The translations under genes were made by a program, and so were the position numbers. 19,919 nucleotides of DNA from Clostridiaceae bacterium (GTDB taxonomy: Bacteria > Bacillota > Clostridia > Acetivibrionales > DUMC01), in the NCBI GenBank assembly GCA_012512865.1, contig JAAZDH010000259.1:1-19919 (forward strand), given 5' to 3'. The notes beneath the pieces are model-generated. The model ran no database searches. It had not been told where the DNA came from and was given only the letters and a program-made list of their open reading frames with translations. This document shows positions 8,685-16,982 of this stretch, piece after piece; position 1 is the stretch's first letter; every line of letters starts with the position of its first letter.

Positions 8685-8699
8685 ACAGGGGGAGTCGGC

Positions 8700-11600
8700 A
8701 TGAATTCGTTCAATGTAATCAGCGCCGTGAGACAGGCCTATATTAACTATGTAAGGAGTTACCAAACATTTAAGGACAAAAATATAGAGGATTGGGTTAA
8801 TAAAAATATAAGTGAGGGAGGACTCCTGTGGAAAAGTCCGTACATCTCGCTTTTAAGACGATTTAAGCCTGGAGAGCCTTTTGACAGTGAAAGAATGACG
8901 GCAATTTTATACAAGGATACGAAAAAAGTATTTACGGTGGAAGCTGGAAACAGGTATGCCCAGCCGATTCTTCCCCACAAGCACCAGACTGATGCAATAG
9001 TTAATATAATAGAAAAGAACAAGAACACTGTAATTGCTACTGGCACTGGATCTGGCAAAAGCTTTTGCTTTGGCATACCAATTGTAAGCAGATGCCTTGG
9101 AATGAGGGAAAAAGGCATAGATGGAATAAAGGCTTTGATTATATATCCCATGAATGCGCTTGCCAATTCCCAATACGAGGATTTTGCACTAAGGCTTAAA
9201 GATTCAGGATTAAGTATTGCGTTGTATACTGGTGATACTAAAAACGACAAGGATGAAGCATTGCGAGATTTTGAAGAATTAACCGGGAGAAAGGAGCCTT
9301 ACAACTCTGAACTTATAAGTAGGTATGAGATAAGGAATAAGAGACCGGACATACTGATGACAAACTACCAGATGCTGGAACTATTGCTTACAAGATTTGA
9401 AGATAAGGAACTATTCCCGGAAAAGGACGGAGGGGTATTACAGTTTCTCGTACTGGATGAAGTGCATACGTATACCGGAAAAAGAGGTGCTGATGTGGCG
9501 TGTCTTATAAGAAGGTTAAAACAGCATACACAAACCATGGGGAAAATAAGATGCATAGCTACATCGGCAACTGTGCAAAGCGGGGATGAAGAGGAAGCCA
9601 AGGCTATAATAGCAGATTTTGCATCGCGGCTGTTCGGAGAATATTTTGATAAGGATTCGGTAATCGGGGAAGATTATGTTGAAATAAAGAAGTTTGACGA
9701 AAGCGAACTGTTTCCGTTGCCAGAGAACGCCGATGTTCCTAGTGACCTGATATACAACTTTGATGGTTCTTTAGAATACATTATTTTGTTGTCTGAAGCC
9801 CTTCTGGGAAGGAAGCTTGATGATGGTGAGAAAAATATTGAAAAATTAAGCACCCTTTTTATGAAAAATAAGCTTATGTATTTTATTGAGGATAACCTAT
9901 CAAAAAAGCCCATGCAAATTGAGGAGATAGCCAGTTTATTCCTGCAAAAAGAGGGTATGAACATGGATAACGATACAGCGTACAGACTTGTATACGGAGC
10001 AATACTATTAGGGATGCACTTAATGGAAAAGCAAGGGGATGTTGAAATCAGACGATTTATTCCAAAAGTACACAACTTTGTTACACAAGGGAGGTCATTG
10101 CTAGGTTGTATCACAAATGGTGATATACACCTAAATAAAAGCGGTGATACAGTTTGCCCCGAGTGTGTGAAAAGCGGGCTTGAGAATATACAGATGTTTC
10201 CGCTATTTTTTTGCAGGGCATGCGGACAGATGTTTTATGGCATCTCATATGACGCCTATTCCGGCCGTGTAGTTCCAAGGGAGAAAGATGATGGAGACTG
10301 GGATGGCGATGCAGGTTACCTGGTAAAAGAGCATGTCGATATAAATCTTATAGAATTTCCGGTTAACTGGCTAAAAGCAAATGGTGAATTGAAAAATGAT
10401 AAAAAAGTGCATATGCCATTACATAAGTATTATGATTACAAAAATGCTATACTTTATGATTATGAGGCTAATAAGGATTGTATTCCTGTTACGATAATTA
10501 ACTTTCCTTTCATGATATGTCCATCATGCAGTACTTATTATACTTACAGTAGCAATGAATTCTCCAAGCTATTCAACTTTAGCTCTGCTGGGCGTTCTAC
10601 AAGCACTGATATTATAATATCCGAAATAATAAACAATTTGCCTGAAGAGGAGAGGAAAGTAATATCATTTTCTGACAACAGGCAGGATACTGCATTGCAG
10701 GCAGGGCATATAAACAACCTTTATCATAGGATACTTTTCAGGCAGGTTTTATATAACGCGCTTATTGAGGAAGGGTATGCTGAAGGCGAATATGATGAAG
10801 ATGGATTTCCAAGGGATTTACCGCTAAATAGCATTGGAAGAGTTGTATTTGAAGCATATTCCAAGTATGATATTATGCCGAATTATTCGAGGAACGTGGG
10901 GTCAAGATTTGGAAGAGCATCAAGTACTGACGAGGAGAAATATAAAAGGTATTTAACTTTCATGCTTATCCAGGATTTAAGAGGATCAAGAATTAAGAAC
11001 CAGCAAAATCTTCTCGATGTAGGATTGCTAAAAATAAATTATGACGGGCTTGACCAACTTGCAGATGATGAAAAATATATGAGAACAAAAATGGAATTCT
11101 TGTATAAATACGAGCCCCAATTAAGATACGACTATATGAGGGGAATCCTGGATGAAATGGTTAGGTTCGGAGCTTTAAACCATGATGATATCCTTAGGTA
11201 CTCTGAGTTCAAGCGAGAAGTGATTGAGCAGATAAATGAGGATGCAAGGTTTAATCTAGGTGATTGGGAGGGAATGCCTGCAGGGTACACAGAGGAAAGA
11301 AATGTAAGTTACATAAGAAGTAAAAAACTATATACCCAAAGGTCATTTATCAACTGGACAAGGAAAGCATTAGGAGTTGAGGATAGAATCGAAGCAGAGA
11401 AAATACTTAGAGAAACAATTGATTTACTATTGTCCCACGAGGTAGGTTTACTCAAAAAAGAGAATCCGAATAAATTTGCCAGGGACATTGTTATGCTGAA
11501 CGTTGACAAGGTAAGACTTCAGGTTAAAAAATCACCTGTGTCGAGAGCCTGTCCTAAGTGCGGCAAAGTTTTCAATTTCAAGGTATTAAGTGAATGTACA

Positions 11601-13970
11601 TCGGCCACATGCGGAAGGCTTGAAGATATTGATTATAGCAGCAACTATTTTTTCTTGAAATACAGTGAGAAACCAAACAACAAGGCAAGACTTCTGGCTG
11701 CTGAGCATAGTGGTCAGATAAGCGGTGATGACAGGAAAGTGCTAGAACATAAATTCAGGGACCTGAAAGAATTAAACGTTTTAATATGTACGCCAACAAT
11801 GGAACTGGGGATAGATATCGGCAGTTTATCTGCGATATACATGCGAAATGTTCCGCCTAACCCTTCGAATTACGCCCAGAGAGCAGGGCGCGCCGGCAGG
11901 AAATCCCAACCTGCTATTATTATAACATTTTGCGGGGTGGGCAGCTCAAGAGGCCCGCATGACCAGTATTTTTACAGGTTTCCTGAGAAGATTATTTCAG
12001 GGAAAATAAGTGTTCCAAGATTCATGCTGGATAACAAATCCCTGATGAGAACGCATATACACTCATTAATATTGGAAGTTACTGACTTCAGGCTTCCTTC
12101 TAAGCCTAAGGAAATAATGGAAGTGCAGGATTATAGAGATATGCCATTGATAAGTTCTCTTAGAAATCAAATCATAGAAAAAATATCGAACACTTCAAAT
12201 ATTCCATTCATAATGAACTGTGTAAAACAAGCTTTTGGTGCCGAGATGGATTTATTTGATTGGTTCAATGATGAATTTGTCAAAAATGTCATACTGAACT
12301 TTGAAAGCGAATTTGATGCCGCTTTTGACAGGTTCAGGAATGAATATAGGAACTTGAACCTGGAAATGGAAGAGATAAACAGAAAACTGCAGTTTGAACG
12401 GGCAGACAGGGATTTACACTACAGGCAGATAGTCATATCAAAAAAACTTGAGAGCATGAGAGAAGGAGCGGGTGATTTTTATACTTACAGGTACCTGGGA
12501 GCTGAAGGCTTCCTGCCAAACTATGCTTTTCCTAGAAGCAATACTAATCTATCTTTTTATGAGATTGAGGATGACATTACAAGAGGTAAGACCATAGCTC
12601 TTAATGAATTTGCACCTGGAAACTCGGTATATTACAAAGGGTACAGGTATTCAGTTATGTATGCGAAACCGAAGACATCAGGAGGAATGCCAGATTTTAA
12701 GAAGGCTTTAGTTTGTCCTAACTGCGCTGAAATTTATTTATATGAATACGGGGACAGGGAAGATATGACAGTATGCAACAATTGCGGATACTCACTTGAA
12801 GGCATCAGGCCATCTGAACATGCACTGGAGCTTCCAGATATGATTGGACGAAGGAAAGGAAACATAACATCAGATGAAGAGGAACGTATGAGACTTGGAT
12901 ATGACATACAGCAACACTATAAAAAAGGTCGTTCAATGAATTCATATATAGTTGTTGGCGATGATGGAAAAAAACTCTTTGAAATGACATATGAACATAA
13001 TGGGCAGATTGTTACAGTAAACAGAGGGCCCCGGGCAAGAACGGAAGAGGGGGATTATTCCGGCAGGGGGTTTGTGTTATGCACTAAATGTAATAAATGG
13101 TTGTTAAGCGATGAAGCAATTATGAATCATGCTGATCCTGAGAAAAGAGATTATTGTATCAAAAAAGCTGAAAAAAACGATATAATAACATTGATCGAGT
13201 TGTTTACGACCAGCAATAATGATGTATTAACTTTAAAGTATGTTGAAGAAGATAGGGAAACTAACGAATATTTTTACAAAACCCTTTTATATGCACTTGT
13301 ACAAGGAGTGCAAGTAACATTTAATGTTGATGAGAGTGAAATAGGTGCCTTTCTTTTAAAAGATTACCGGAATCGTAATGAATATATAATAGTAATATAC
13401 GAGTTGGCACCAGGCGGGGAAGGAATTGTTCAATCAATGACAGAACCGAGACAGTTTAAACTGGTATCTGAGAAAACACTTGAAATCCTTCACTATGGTG
13501 AGAAAAACGGTTGTGAAAAGGCATGTTACGAATGCTTATGCAATTACTATAACCAGCATGACCATGCAAAACTTGACAGGAAGCTGGTGATACCCCTATT
13601 GGAGAAGATGAAAAACGTAAGTATCATAGGTTGCGATGCAGTTGAAAAATACGGTGAACTTTATCGTAAATGTGAAAGTCAACTGGAGAAAAAATTTCTT
13701 GAGTTTATGAAAGAAATAAGTGGAAAGTTACCGGACGAGGCTCAGAAAACAATATACATTGATGATGTTCCAATTGCGGAAGCTGACTTTTATTATGAAC
13801 CAAAAATTGTTGTCTTCATTGATGGGAAATTTGTTCATGGGCAGGAACATGTCAGTATAGCTGATGAGGAAAAGAGAAGAAAATTAAAAGCAAAGGGTTA
13901 TAGGGTAATTGTTATAAATGAAGCTACCTTTGAAGAAGATATAAAGAGATTGTTAAACATTATTGGATAG
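8700..13970 (+). CDS. Giant DExH helicase with zinc knots, DUF1998/MZB module and C-terminal Vsr/DUF559-like nuclease fold
   Basis: The product is 1756 residues; ATG 8700 has AGGGGGA 6-7 nt upstream. The SF2 core is split. RecA-1 has Walker A ATGTGSGKS (113-121), DEVH (253-256) and SAT (289-291). RecA-2 has SFSDNRQDTALQAG, TPTMELGIDIG (1031-1041) and QRAGRAGR (1060-1067). Paired cysteines suggest zinc sites: C486/C489/C505/C508, C607/C610, C951/C954/C966/C971, C1339/C1342/C1359/C1362 and C1461/C1464. C1605, C1609, C1612 and C1614 in GCEKACYECLCNYYNQ match the MZB (DUF1998) metal-binding motif of MrfA. The last 90 residues look like a Vsr/DUF559-type endonuclease fold: EADFYY (E1694, D1696), VVFIDGKFVHG (D1708, H1713), then D1722 and KGYRVIVI. 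Classic DISARM uses separate DrmA and DrmB proteins plus a PLD nuclease; here helicase, DUF1998 and a nuclease-like domain are on one chain. Helicase and DUF1998 are firm; nuclease activity is inferred. Confidence 0.87.
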   Translation: MNSFNVISAVRQAYINYVRSYQTFKDKNIEDWVNKNISEGGLLWKSPYISLLRRFKPGEPFDSERMTAILYKDTKKVFTVEAGNRYAQPILPHKHQTDAIVNIIEKNKNTVIATGTGSGKSFCFGIPIVSRCLGMREKGIDGIKALIIYPMNALANSQYEDFALRLKDSGLSIALYTGDTKNDKDEALRDFEELTGRKEPYNSELISRYEIRNKRPDILMTNYQMLELLLTRFEDKELFPEKDGGVLQFLVLDEVHTYTGKRGADVACLIRRLKQHTQTMGKIRCIATSATVQSGDEEEAKAIIADFASRLFGEYFDKDSVIGEDYVEIKKFDESELFPLPENADVPSDLIYNFDGSLEYIILLSEALLGRKLDDGEKNIEKLSTLFMKNKLMYFIEDNLSKKPMQIEEIASLFLQKEGMNMDNDTAYRLVYGAILLGMHLMEKQGDVEIRRFIPKVHNFVTQGRSLLGCITNGDIHLNKSGDTVCPECVKSGLENIQMFPLFFCRACGQMFYGISYDAYSGRVVPREKDDGDWDGDAGYLVKEHVDINLIEFPVNWLKANGELKNDKKVHMPLHKYYDYKNAILYDYEANKDCIPVTIINFPFMICPSCSTYYTYSSNEFSKLFNFSSAGRSTSTDIIISEIINNLPEEERKVISFSDNRQDTALQAGHINNLYHRILFRQVLYNALIEEGYAEGEYDEDGFPRDLPLNSIGRVVFEAYSKYDIMPNYSRNVGSRFGRASSTDEEKYKRYLTFMLIQDLRGSRIKNQQNLLDVGLLKINYDGLDQLADDEKYMRTKMEFLYKYEPQLRYDYMRGILDEMVRFGALNHDDILRYSEFKREVIEQINEDARFNLGDWEGMPAGYTEERNVSYIRSKKLYTQRSFINWTRKALGVEDRIEAEKILRETIDLLLSHEVGLLKKENPNKFARDIVMLNVDKVRLQVKKSPVSRACPKCGKVFNFKVLSECTSATCGRLEDIDYSSNYFFLKYSEKPNNKARLLAAEHSGQISGDDRKVLEHKFRDLKELNVLICTPTMELGIDIGSLSAIYMRNVPPNPSNYAQRAGRAGRKSQPAIIITFCGVGSSRGPHDQYFYRFPEKIISGKISVPRFMLDNKSLMRTHIHSLILEVTDFRLPSKPKEIMEVQDYRDMPLISSLRNQIIEKISNTSNIPFIMNCVKQAFGAEMDLFDWFNDEFVKNVILNFESEFDAAFDRFRNEYRNLNLEMEEINRKLQFERADRDLHYRQIVISKKLESMREGAGDFYTYRYLGAEGFLPNYAFPRSNTNLSFYEIEDDITRGKTIALNEFAPGNSVYYKGYRYSVMYAKPKTSGGMPDFKKALVCPNCAEIYLYEYGDREDMTVCNNCGYSLEGIRPSEHALELPDMIGRRKGNITSDEEERMRLGYDIQQHYKKGRSMNSYIVVGDDGKKLFEMTYEHNGQIVTVNRGPRARTEEGDYSGRGFVLCTKCNKWLLSDEAIMNHADPEKRDYCIKKAEKNDIITLIELFTTSNNDVLTLKYVEEDRETNEYFYKTLLYALVQGVQVTFNVDESEIGAFLLKDYRNRNEYIIVIYELAPGGEGIVQSMTEPRQFKLVSEKTLEILHYGEKNGCEKACYECLCNYYNQHDHAKLDRKLVIPLLEKMKNVSIIGCDAVEKYGELYRKCESQLEKKFLEFMKEISGKLPDEAQKTIYIDDVPIAEADFYYEPKIVVFIDGKFVHGQEHVSIADEEKRRKLKAKGYRVIVINEATFEEDIKRLLNIIG

Positions 13971-13985
13971 AATTTCTTGAAATTC
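13970..13985. promoter_or_regulatory. Perfect inverted repeat just after the helicase stop codon
   Basis: GAATTTC (13970-13976) and GAAATTC (13979-13985) are perfect reverse complements. As RNA the likely hairpin is GAATTT-CTTG-AAATTC, followed by ATTTTATT. The stem is AU-rich and lacks a solid U-run, so it could be a weak terminator or a protein-binding dyad between the two transcription units. Confidence 0.3.
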
Positions 13986-14014
13986 ATTTTATTAAATATA
14001 ATTAGAAATAAGTG

Positions 14015-14020
14015 TATAAT
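14015..14020 (+). promoter_or_regulatory. Putative -10 box of the SIR2-HerA pair
   Basis: A consensus TATAAT occurs 84 nt before the SIR2 start in a 130-bp AT-rich gap. The best -35 at 17-nt spacing is TTAAAT (13992-13997), which is poor. A separate promoter would let SIR2-HerA be expressed independently of the upstream operon, but read-through remains possible because no strong terminator is visible. Confidence 0.4.
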
Positions 14021-14048
14021 ATTAGCAAAGATATCTTTTTAAGCAAAA

Positions 14049-14063
14049 TTAAACATAGTTTAA
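14049..14063. promoter_or_regulatory. Palindrome in the SIR2 leader
   Basis: TTAAAC (14049-14054) and GTTTAA (14058-14063) are a perfect inverted repeat around ATA, about 20 nt downstream of the predicted start point. It has the same 3-nt-centre layout as the palindrome at 1910-1926 but a different sequence. It is a possible operator; chance is also plausible at this base composition. Confidence 0.25.
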
Positions 14064-14103
14064 AAATGTATATAAAATAGATTCTGATTATTTGGGTGGT
14101 AAA

Positions 14104-15201
14104 ATGGCTGAGGTACTAACTGAAGATATTGCATGTGAAGAGTTGCAAAAAATATTTGATAGAAATAGTGCCCCTCTCATTATATTTGGAACCGGTACTT
14201 CATGTGCTGTTGATGAAACATTTGGAATGCAAGCGTTGAGATGCCACCTTGAAAATAAAATTGGCATGTACAAACTTGATAGTGTTCAAAAGCAACAATG
14301 GACGAGAGTAATAGAAGACCTGAATAATGGCACAGATTTTGAAAAAGCCATGAACAATGTTGTAGAAGAAAGATTATGCAAAATAGTCATTAGAGAAACA
14401 GCATCCCTATTAATAAATAAAGAAAAAGATATTGCCTTCAAATTATTGACAGGCAGGATAAAATGGCCTGCAATAGGTTTTTTTAAATACCTGCTAAGCA
14501 AGAGAATAAATGATGCGTTGCATGTTGTAACAACAAATTATGACTGCCTTGCTGAATACGCTTTTACGTTTGCAGATATTCCATACATAACCGGGTATTC
14601 TTATGGTATTTGCGGTAAACTTGATTGGAATCGAGCTTATGAGAGCATGGCAAGTTATGAGAAATTATCATCTGGCAAGAAAACATATAAAAGAAGACTT
14701 CATTCAAGACATATTTGCCTATATAAAATTCATGGTTCACTGAACAGTTTTAAAACAGAAAATGACATTATTGAAATCAATTCACTGATGTACATGAACG
14801 AATTACCAAAAGAGGTTGAGCGATTCATGGTTACGCCAGGAACAGCTAAATATGAAAAATTATTGACTGGTAAATCCGCTTTATTGGAAAGGTTTTCAAA
14901 TCAAAGGGATAGGCACAGTTTTTTCTTGTTTATCGGATTTGGGTTAAATGATAGTCATATTATGAATAGTGATATGAAGAGTAAATTAATGGTAAAAGGA
15001 TGCCCCGCTGTAATACTGACAAAATGCATCAACCATAATATAAAAGAATATATGGAATCATGTGAAAACTTATGGACAGTGTATAGCGCGGATAATGGAA
15101 GCGGAACGAATATTTATAACTGTAAATATGATAATATCTTACGATTAGAATGTAATTATTGGGAAGCGGATAAATTTTGTAAAAAATTTCTAGGAGGATA
15201 A
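14104..15201 (+). CDS. SIR2-like NADase, SIR2-HerA (Nezha) type
   Basis: The product is 365 residues. ATG 14104 follows GGGTGGT; an in-frame TTG at 14092 has no Shine-Dalgarno. SIR2 motifs are in order: FGTGTSC (28-34) for the NAD-binding loop, TTNYD (143-147), the catalytic histidine in KIHGS (H210), and IGFGLND (277-283). The protein lacks the four-cysteine zinc module of deacetylase sirtuins, as is usual in SIR2_2 defence proteins that hydrolyse NAD+ to abort phage infection. The stop is 4 nt before the HerA gene, and HerA's ribosome binding site lies in the last codons of this gene, so the two are translationally linked. In studied SIR2-HerA systems the two proteins form a large complex in which HerA stimulates the SIR2 NADase. 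All key residues are present. Function is inferred from family and pairing. Confidence 0.88.
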   Translation: MAEVLTEDIACEELQKIFDRNSAPLIIFGTGTSCAVDETFGMQALRCHLENKIGMYKLDSVQKQQWTRVIEDLNNGTDFEKAMNNVVEERLCKIVIRETASLLINKEKDIAFKLLTGRIKWPAIGFFKYLLSKRINDALHVVTTNYDCLAEYAFTFADIPYITGYSYGICGKLDWNRAYESMASYEKLSSGKKTYKRRLHSRHICLYKIHGSLNSFKTENDIIEINSLMYMNELPKEVERFMVTPGTAKYEKLLTGKSALLERFSNQRDRHSFFLFIGFGLNDSHIMNSDMKSKLMVKGCPAVILTKCINHNIKEYMESCENLWTVYSADNGSGTNIYNCKYDNILRLECNYWEADKFCKKFLGG

Positions 15202-15205
15202 GCGT

Positions 15206-16951
15206 ATGGCCCTATTTAATTTTGAAAAAGATAGTTATCTTGGAAGAGTACGTGAGGTTGATACAAGGAAAGTTACACTTGAAGTAGAAAATGACGAAGA
15301 TTTACAGAAAGCGCAGGTAGGACAGCTTGCAGCTCTTCAATGCCCATCGGGAGTTTATGCGTGGCTTATTGGGATTATTGATAAAGTAATGCGTTCAATT
15401 GCAATAAGTAAAGAAAATCCTTTTAAAGACGTTGAGTATATAGAAAACGAACAATTGCTCGACACCAGAGAAGAAACAACTATTAATACAGTTAGGCTAA
15501 CATTAGTTGGAACCGTCAAGTATAGCTCCAAATATGAAAAATATATATTTTCAAGGGCTTTACATAGGGTTCCTTGTATAAATGTGGAATGTTTTGTGCT
15601 TCTTCATAATAATTTGCAATTATTTATGAGTTTAATTTCTGAAGCTGCAAAAGGTGAGCATGCCTTAGAGCTTGGTAAATATGCACTTGATTCAAATGCA
15701 ATTGCATATCTTGATGGAAACAAGTTCTTTCAAAGACATGCAGCCTTGCTTGGCAGTACCGGCTCAGGTAAATCATGGACAGTTGCGACAATACTTGAGA
15801 ATGCATCTAAGTTGCCGTCGGCTAACCTGGTTGTTTTTGATCTTCATGGGGAATATAACAAATTGAGTTATGCAAGACATTTAAGAGTTCCGGGTCCGGA
15901 GGATTTGGGGAAGACACAAGAGGGATTGATATATTTGCCTTATTGGCTTCTGAATGCGGAAGAACTACAAGCCATATTTATAGATCGTTCCGAATTTAGC
16001 GCTCATAACCAGGTGATGGTTTTTCAAGATGCCGTTATTGATGATAAGAAGAGGTTTCTTATAGAACAAGGAAAAGAAGACATTTTAAAAGCCTTTACGC
16101 TTGACAGCCCGATACCTTTTTCAATTGACAATGTTATATTACATATAAAAAACTTAAACGAAGAGATGGTACAAGGTCCAAAGGGACCAAAACAAGGACA
16201 GTTTTTTGGTATGTTTAGCAGACTAATTACTCGTATAAGAAGCAAACTAAGTGATAAAAGATATGGATTTTTATTCCAAGCGCCAGAAAGTGAACATGAA
16301 TATGGAACAATGGCGAAAATTGCTGAAAAATTAATGGATTATTCAAAAGGGAAATCAAAAGTTAAAATTATTGATTTTTCTGAAGTGCCCTCAGATATTT
16401 TACCTGTTATTATTGGACTTGTTGCACGGATAATTTTCCAGGTGCAGTTTTGGACAAACGATGATAAAAGGAAACCTATTGCTTTAATATGTGACGAAGC
16501 TCATCTTTATATGCCTAAAAAGGATGAGAGTAACCCAATCGAGAAACGAGCTATTGAAGCCTTTGAAAAAATCGCAAAAGAGGGAAGAAAATATGGTGTT
16601 GCCTTAGTTATCATTTCACAAAGACCAGCTGATGTGAGCCCCACTATTTTAAGCCAGTGCAATAATGTTGTTTCGCTCAGACTTACAAATGGCGACGATC
16701 AAAACACTGTAAAAAAGCTTATGCCTGAAAGTCTAAGCAGTATACTAGATATTCTTCCTGTTTTGGATGTTGGTGAAGCTTTAGTTGTAGGAGACTCTAT
16801 ACTACTGCCAAGCAGGATTATTATTAGTCCCCCGGAAGAAAAGCCTCGCAGCGCAACTATTGATTTTTGGGACGAGTGGTCTAAGGCTACGGGCAAACCA
16901 GATTTTGAAATGGCTGTAGAAAATATGAGAAAGCAGGGACGAAGTGGATAA
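15206..16951 (+). CDS. herA: HerA-family hexameric ATPase (HAS-barrel plus DUF87)
   Basis: The product is 581 residues; TAGGAGG (15191-15197) sits 8 nt before ATG 15206. The N-terminal 60 or so residues (YLGRVREVD...VGQLAALQ...AWLIGIIDKV) form a HAS-barrel-type beta domain. The FtsK/HerA ATPase core carries Walker A GSTGSGKS (183-190), FDLHGEY shortly after it, Walker B LICDEAH (D430, E431) and the SQRPADVSP motif (471-479) with R473 as probable arginine finger. HerA proteins form hexameric DNA translocases. In archaeal DNA repair they pair with the nuclease NurA, but no NurA is present here and the partner is the upstream SIR2 protein, as in Nezha-type defence. A radical SAM gene starts 31 nt downstream with no terminator between. 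Family assignment is very secure. Confidence 0.93.
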   Translation: MALFNFEKDSYLGRVREVDTRKVTLEVENDEDLQKAQVGQLAALQCPSGVYAWLIGIIDKVMRSIAISKENPFKDVEYIENEQLLDTREETTINTVRLTLVGTVKYSSKYEKYIFSRALHRVPCINVECFVLLHNNLQLFMSLISEAAKGEHALELGKYALDSNAIAYLDGNKFFQRHAALLGSTGSGKSWTVATILENASKLPSANLVVFDLHGEYNKLSYARHLRVPGPEDLGKTQEGLIYLPYWLLNAEELQAIFIDRSEFSAHNQVMVFQDAVIDDKKRFLIEQGKEDILKAFTLDSPIPFSIDNVILHIKNLNEEMVQGPKGPKQGQFFGMFSRLITRIRSKLSDKRYGFLFQAPESEHEYGTMAKIAEKLMDYSKGKSKVKIIDFSEVPSDILPVIIGLVARIIFQVQFWTNDDKRKPIALICDEAHLYMPKKDESNPIEKRAIEAFEKIAKEGRKYGVALVIISQRPADVSPTILSQCNNVVSLRLTNGDDQNTVKKLMPESLSSILDILPVLDVGEALVVGDSILLPSRIIISPPEEKPRSATIDFWDEWSKATGKPDFEMAVENMRKQGRSG

Positions 16952-16982
16952 TAAACAAGGAATAATAGAAGGAGGTCCAAGT

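Noticed and set aside
15206..16951. HerA as part of a HerA-NurA DNA repair pair
   Set aside because: There is no NurA nuclease beside it; the coupled upstream gene is SIR2, which fits the defence pairing.
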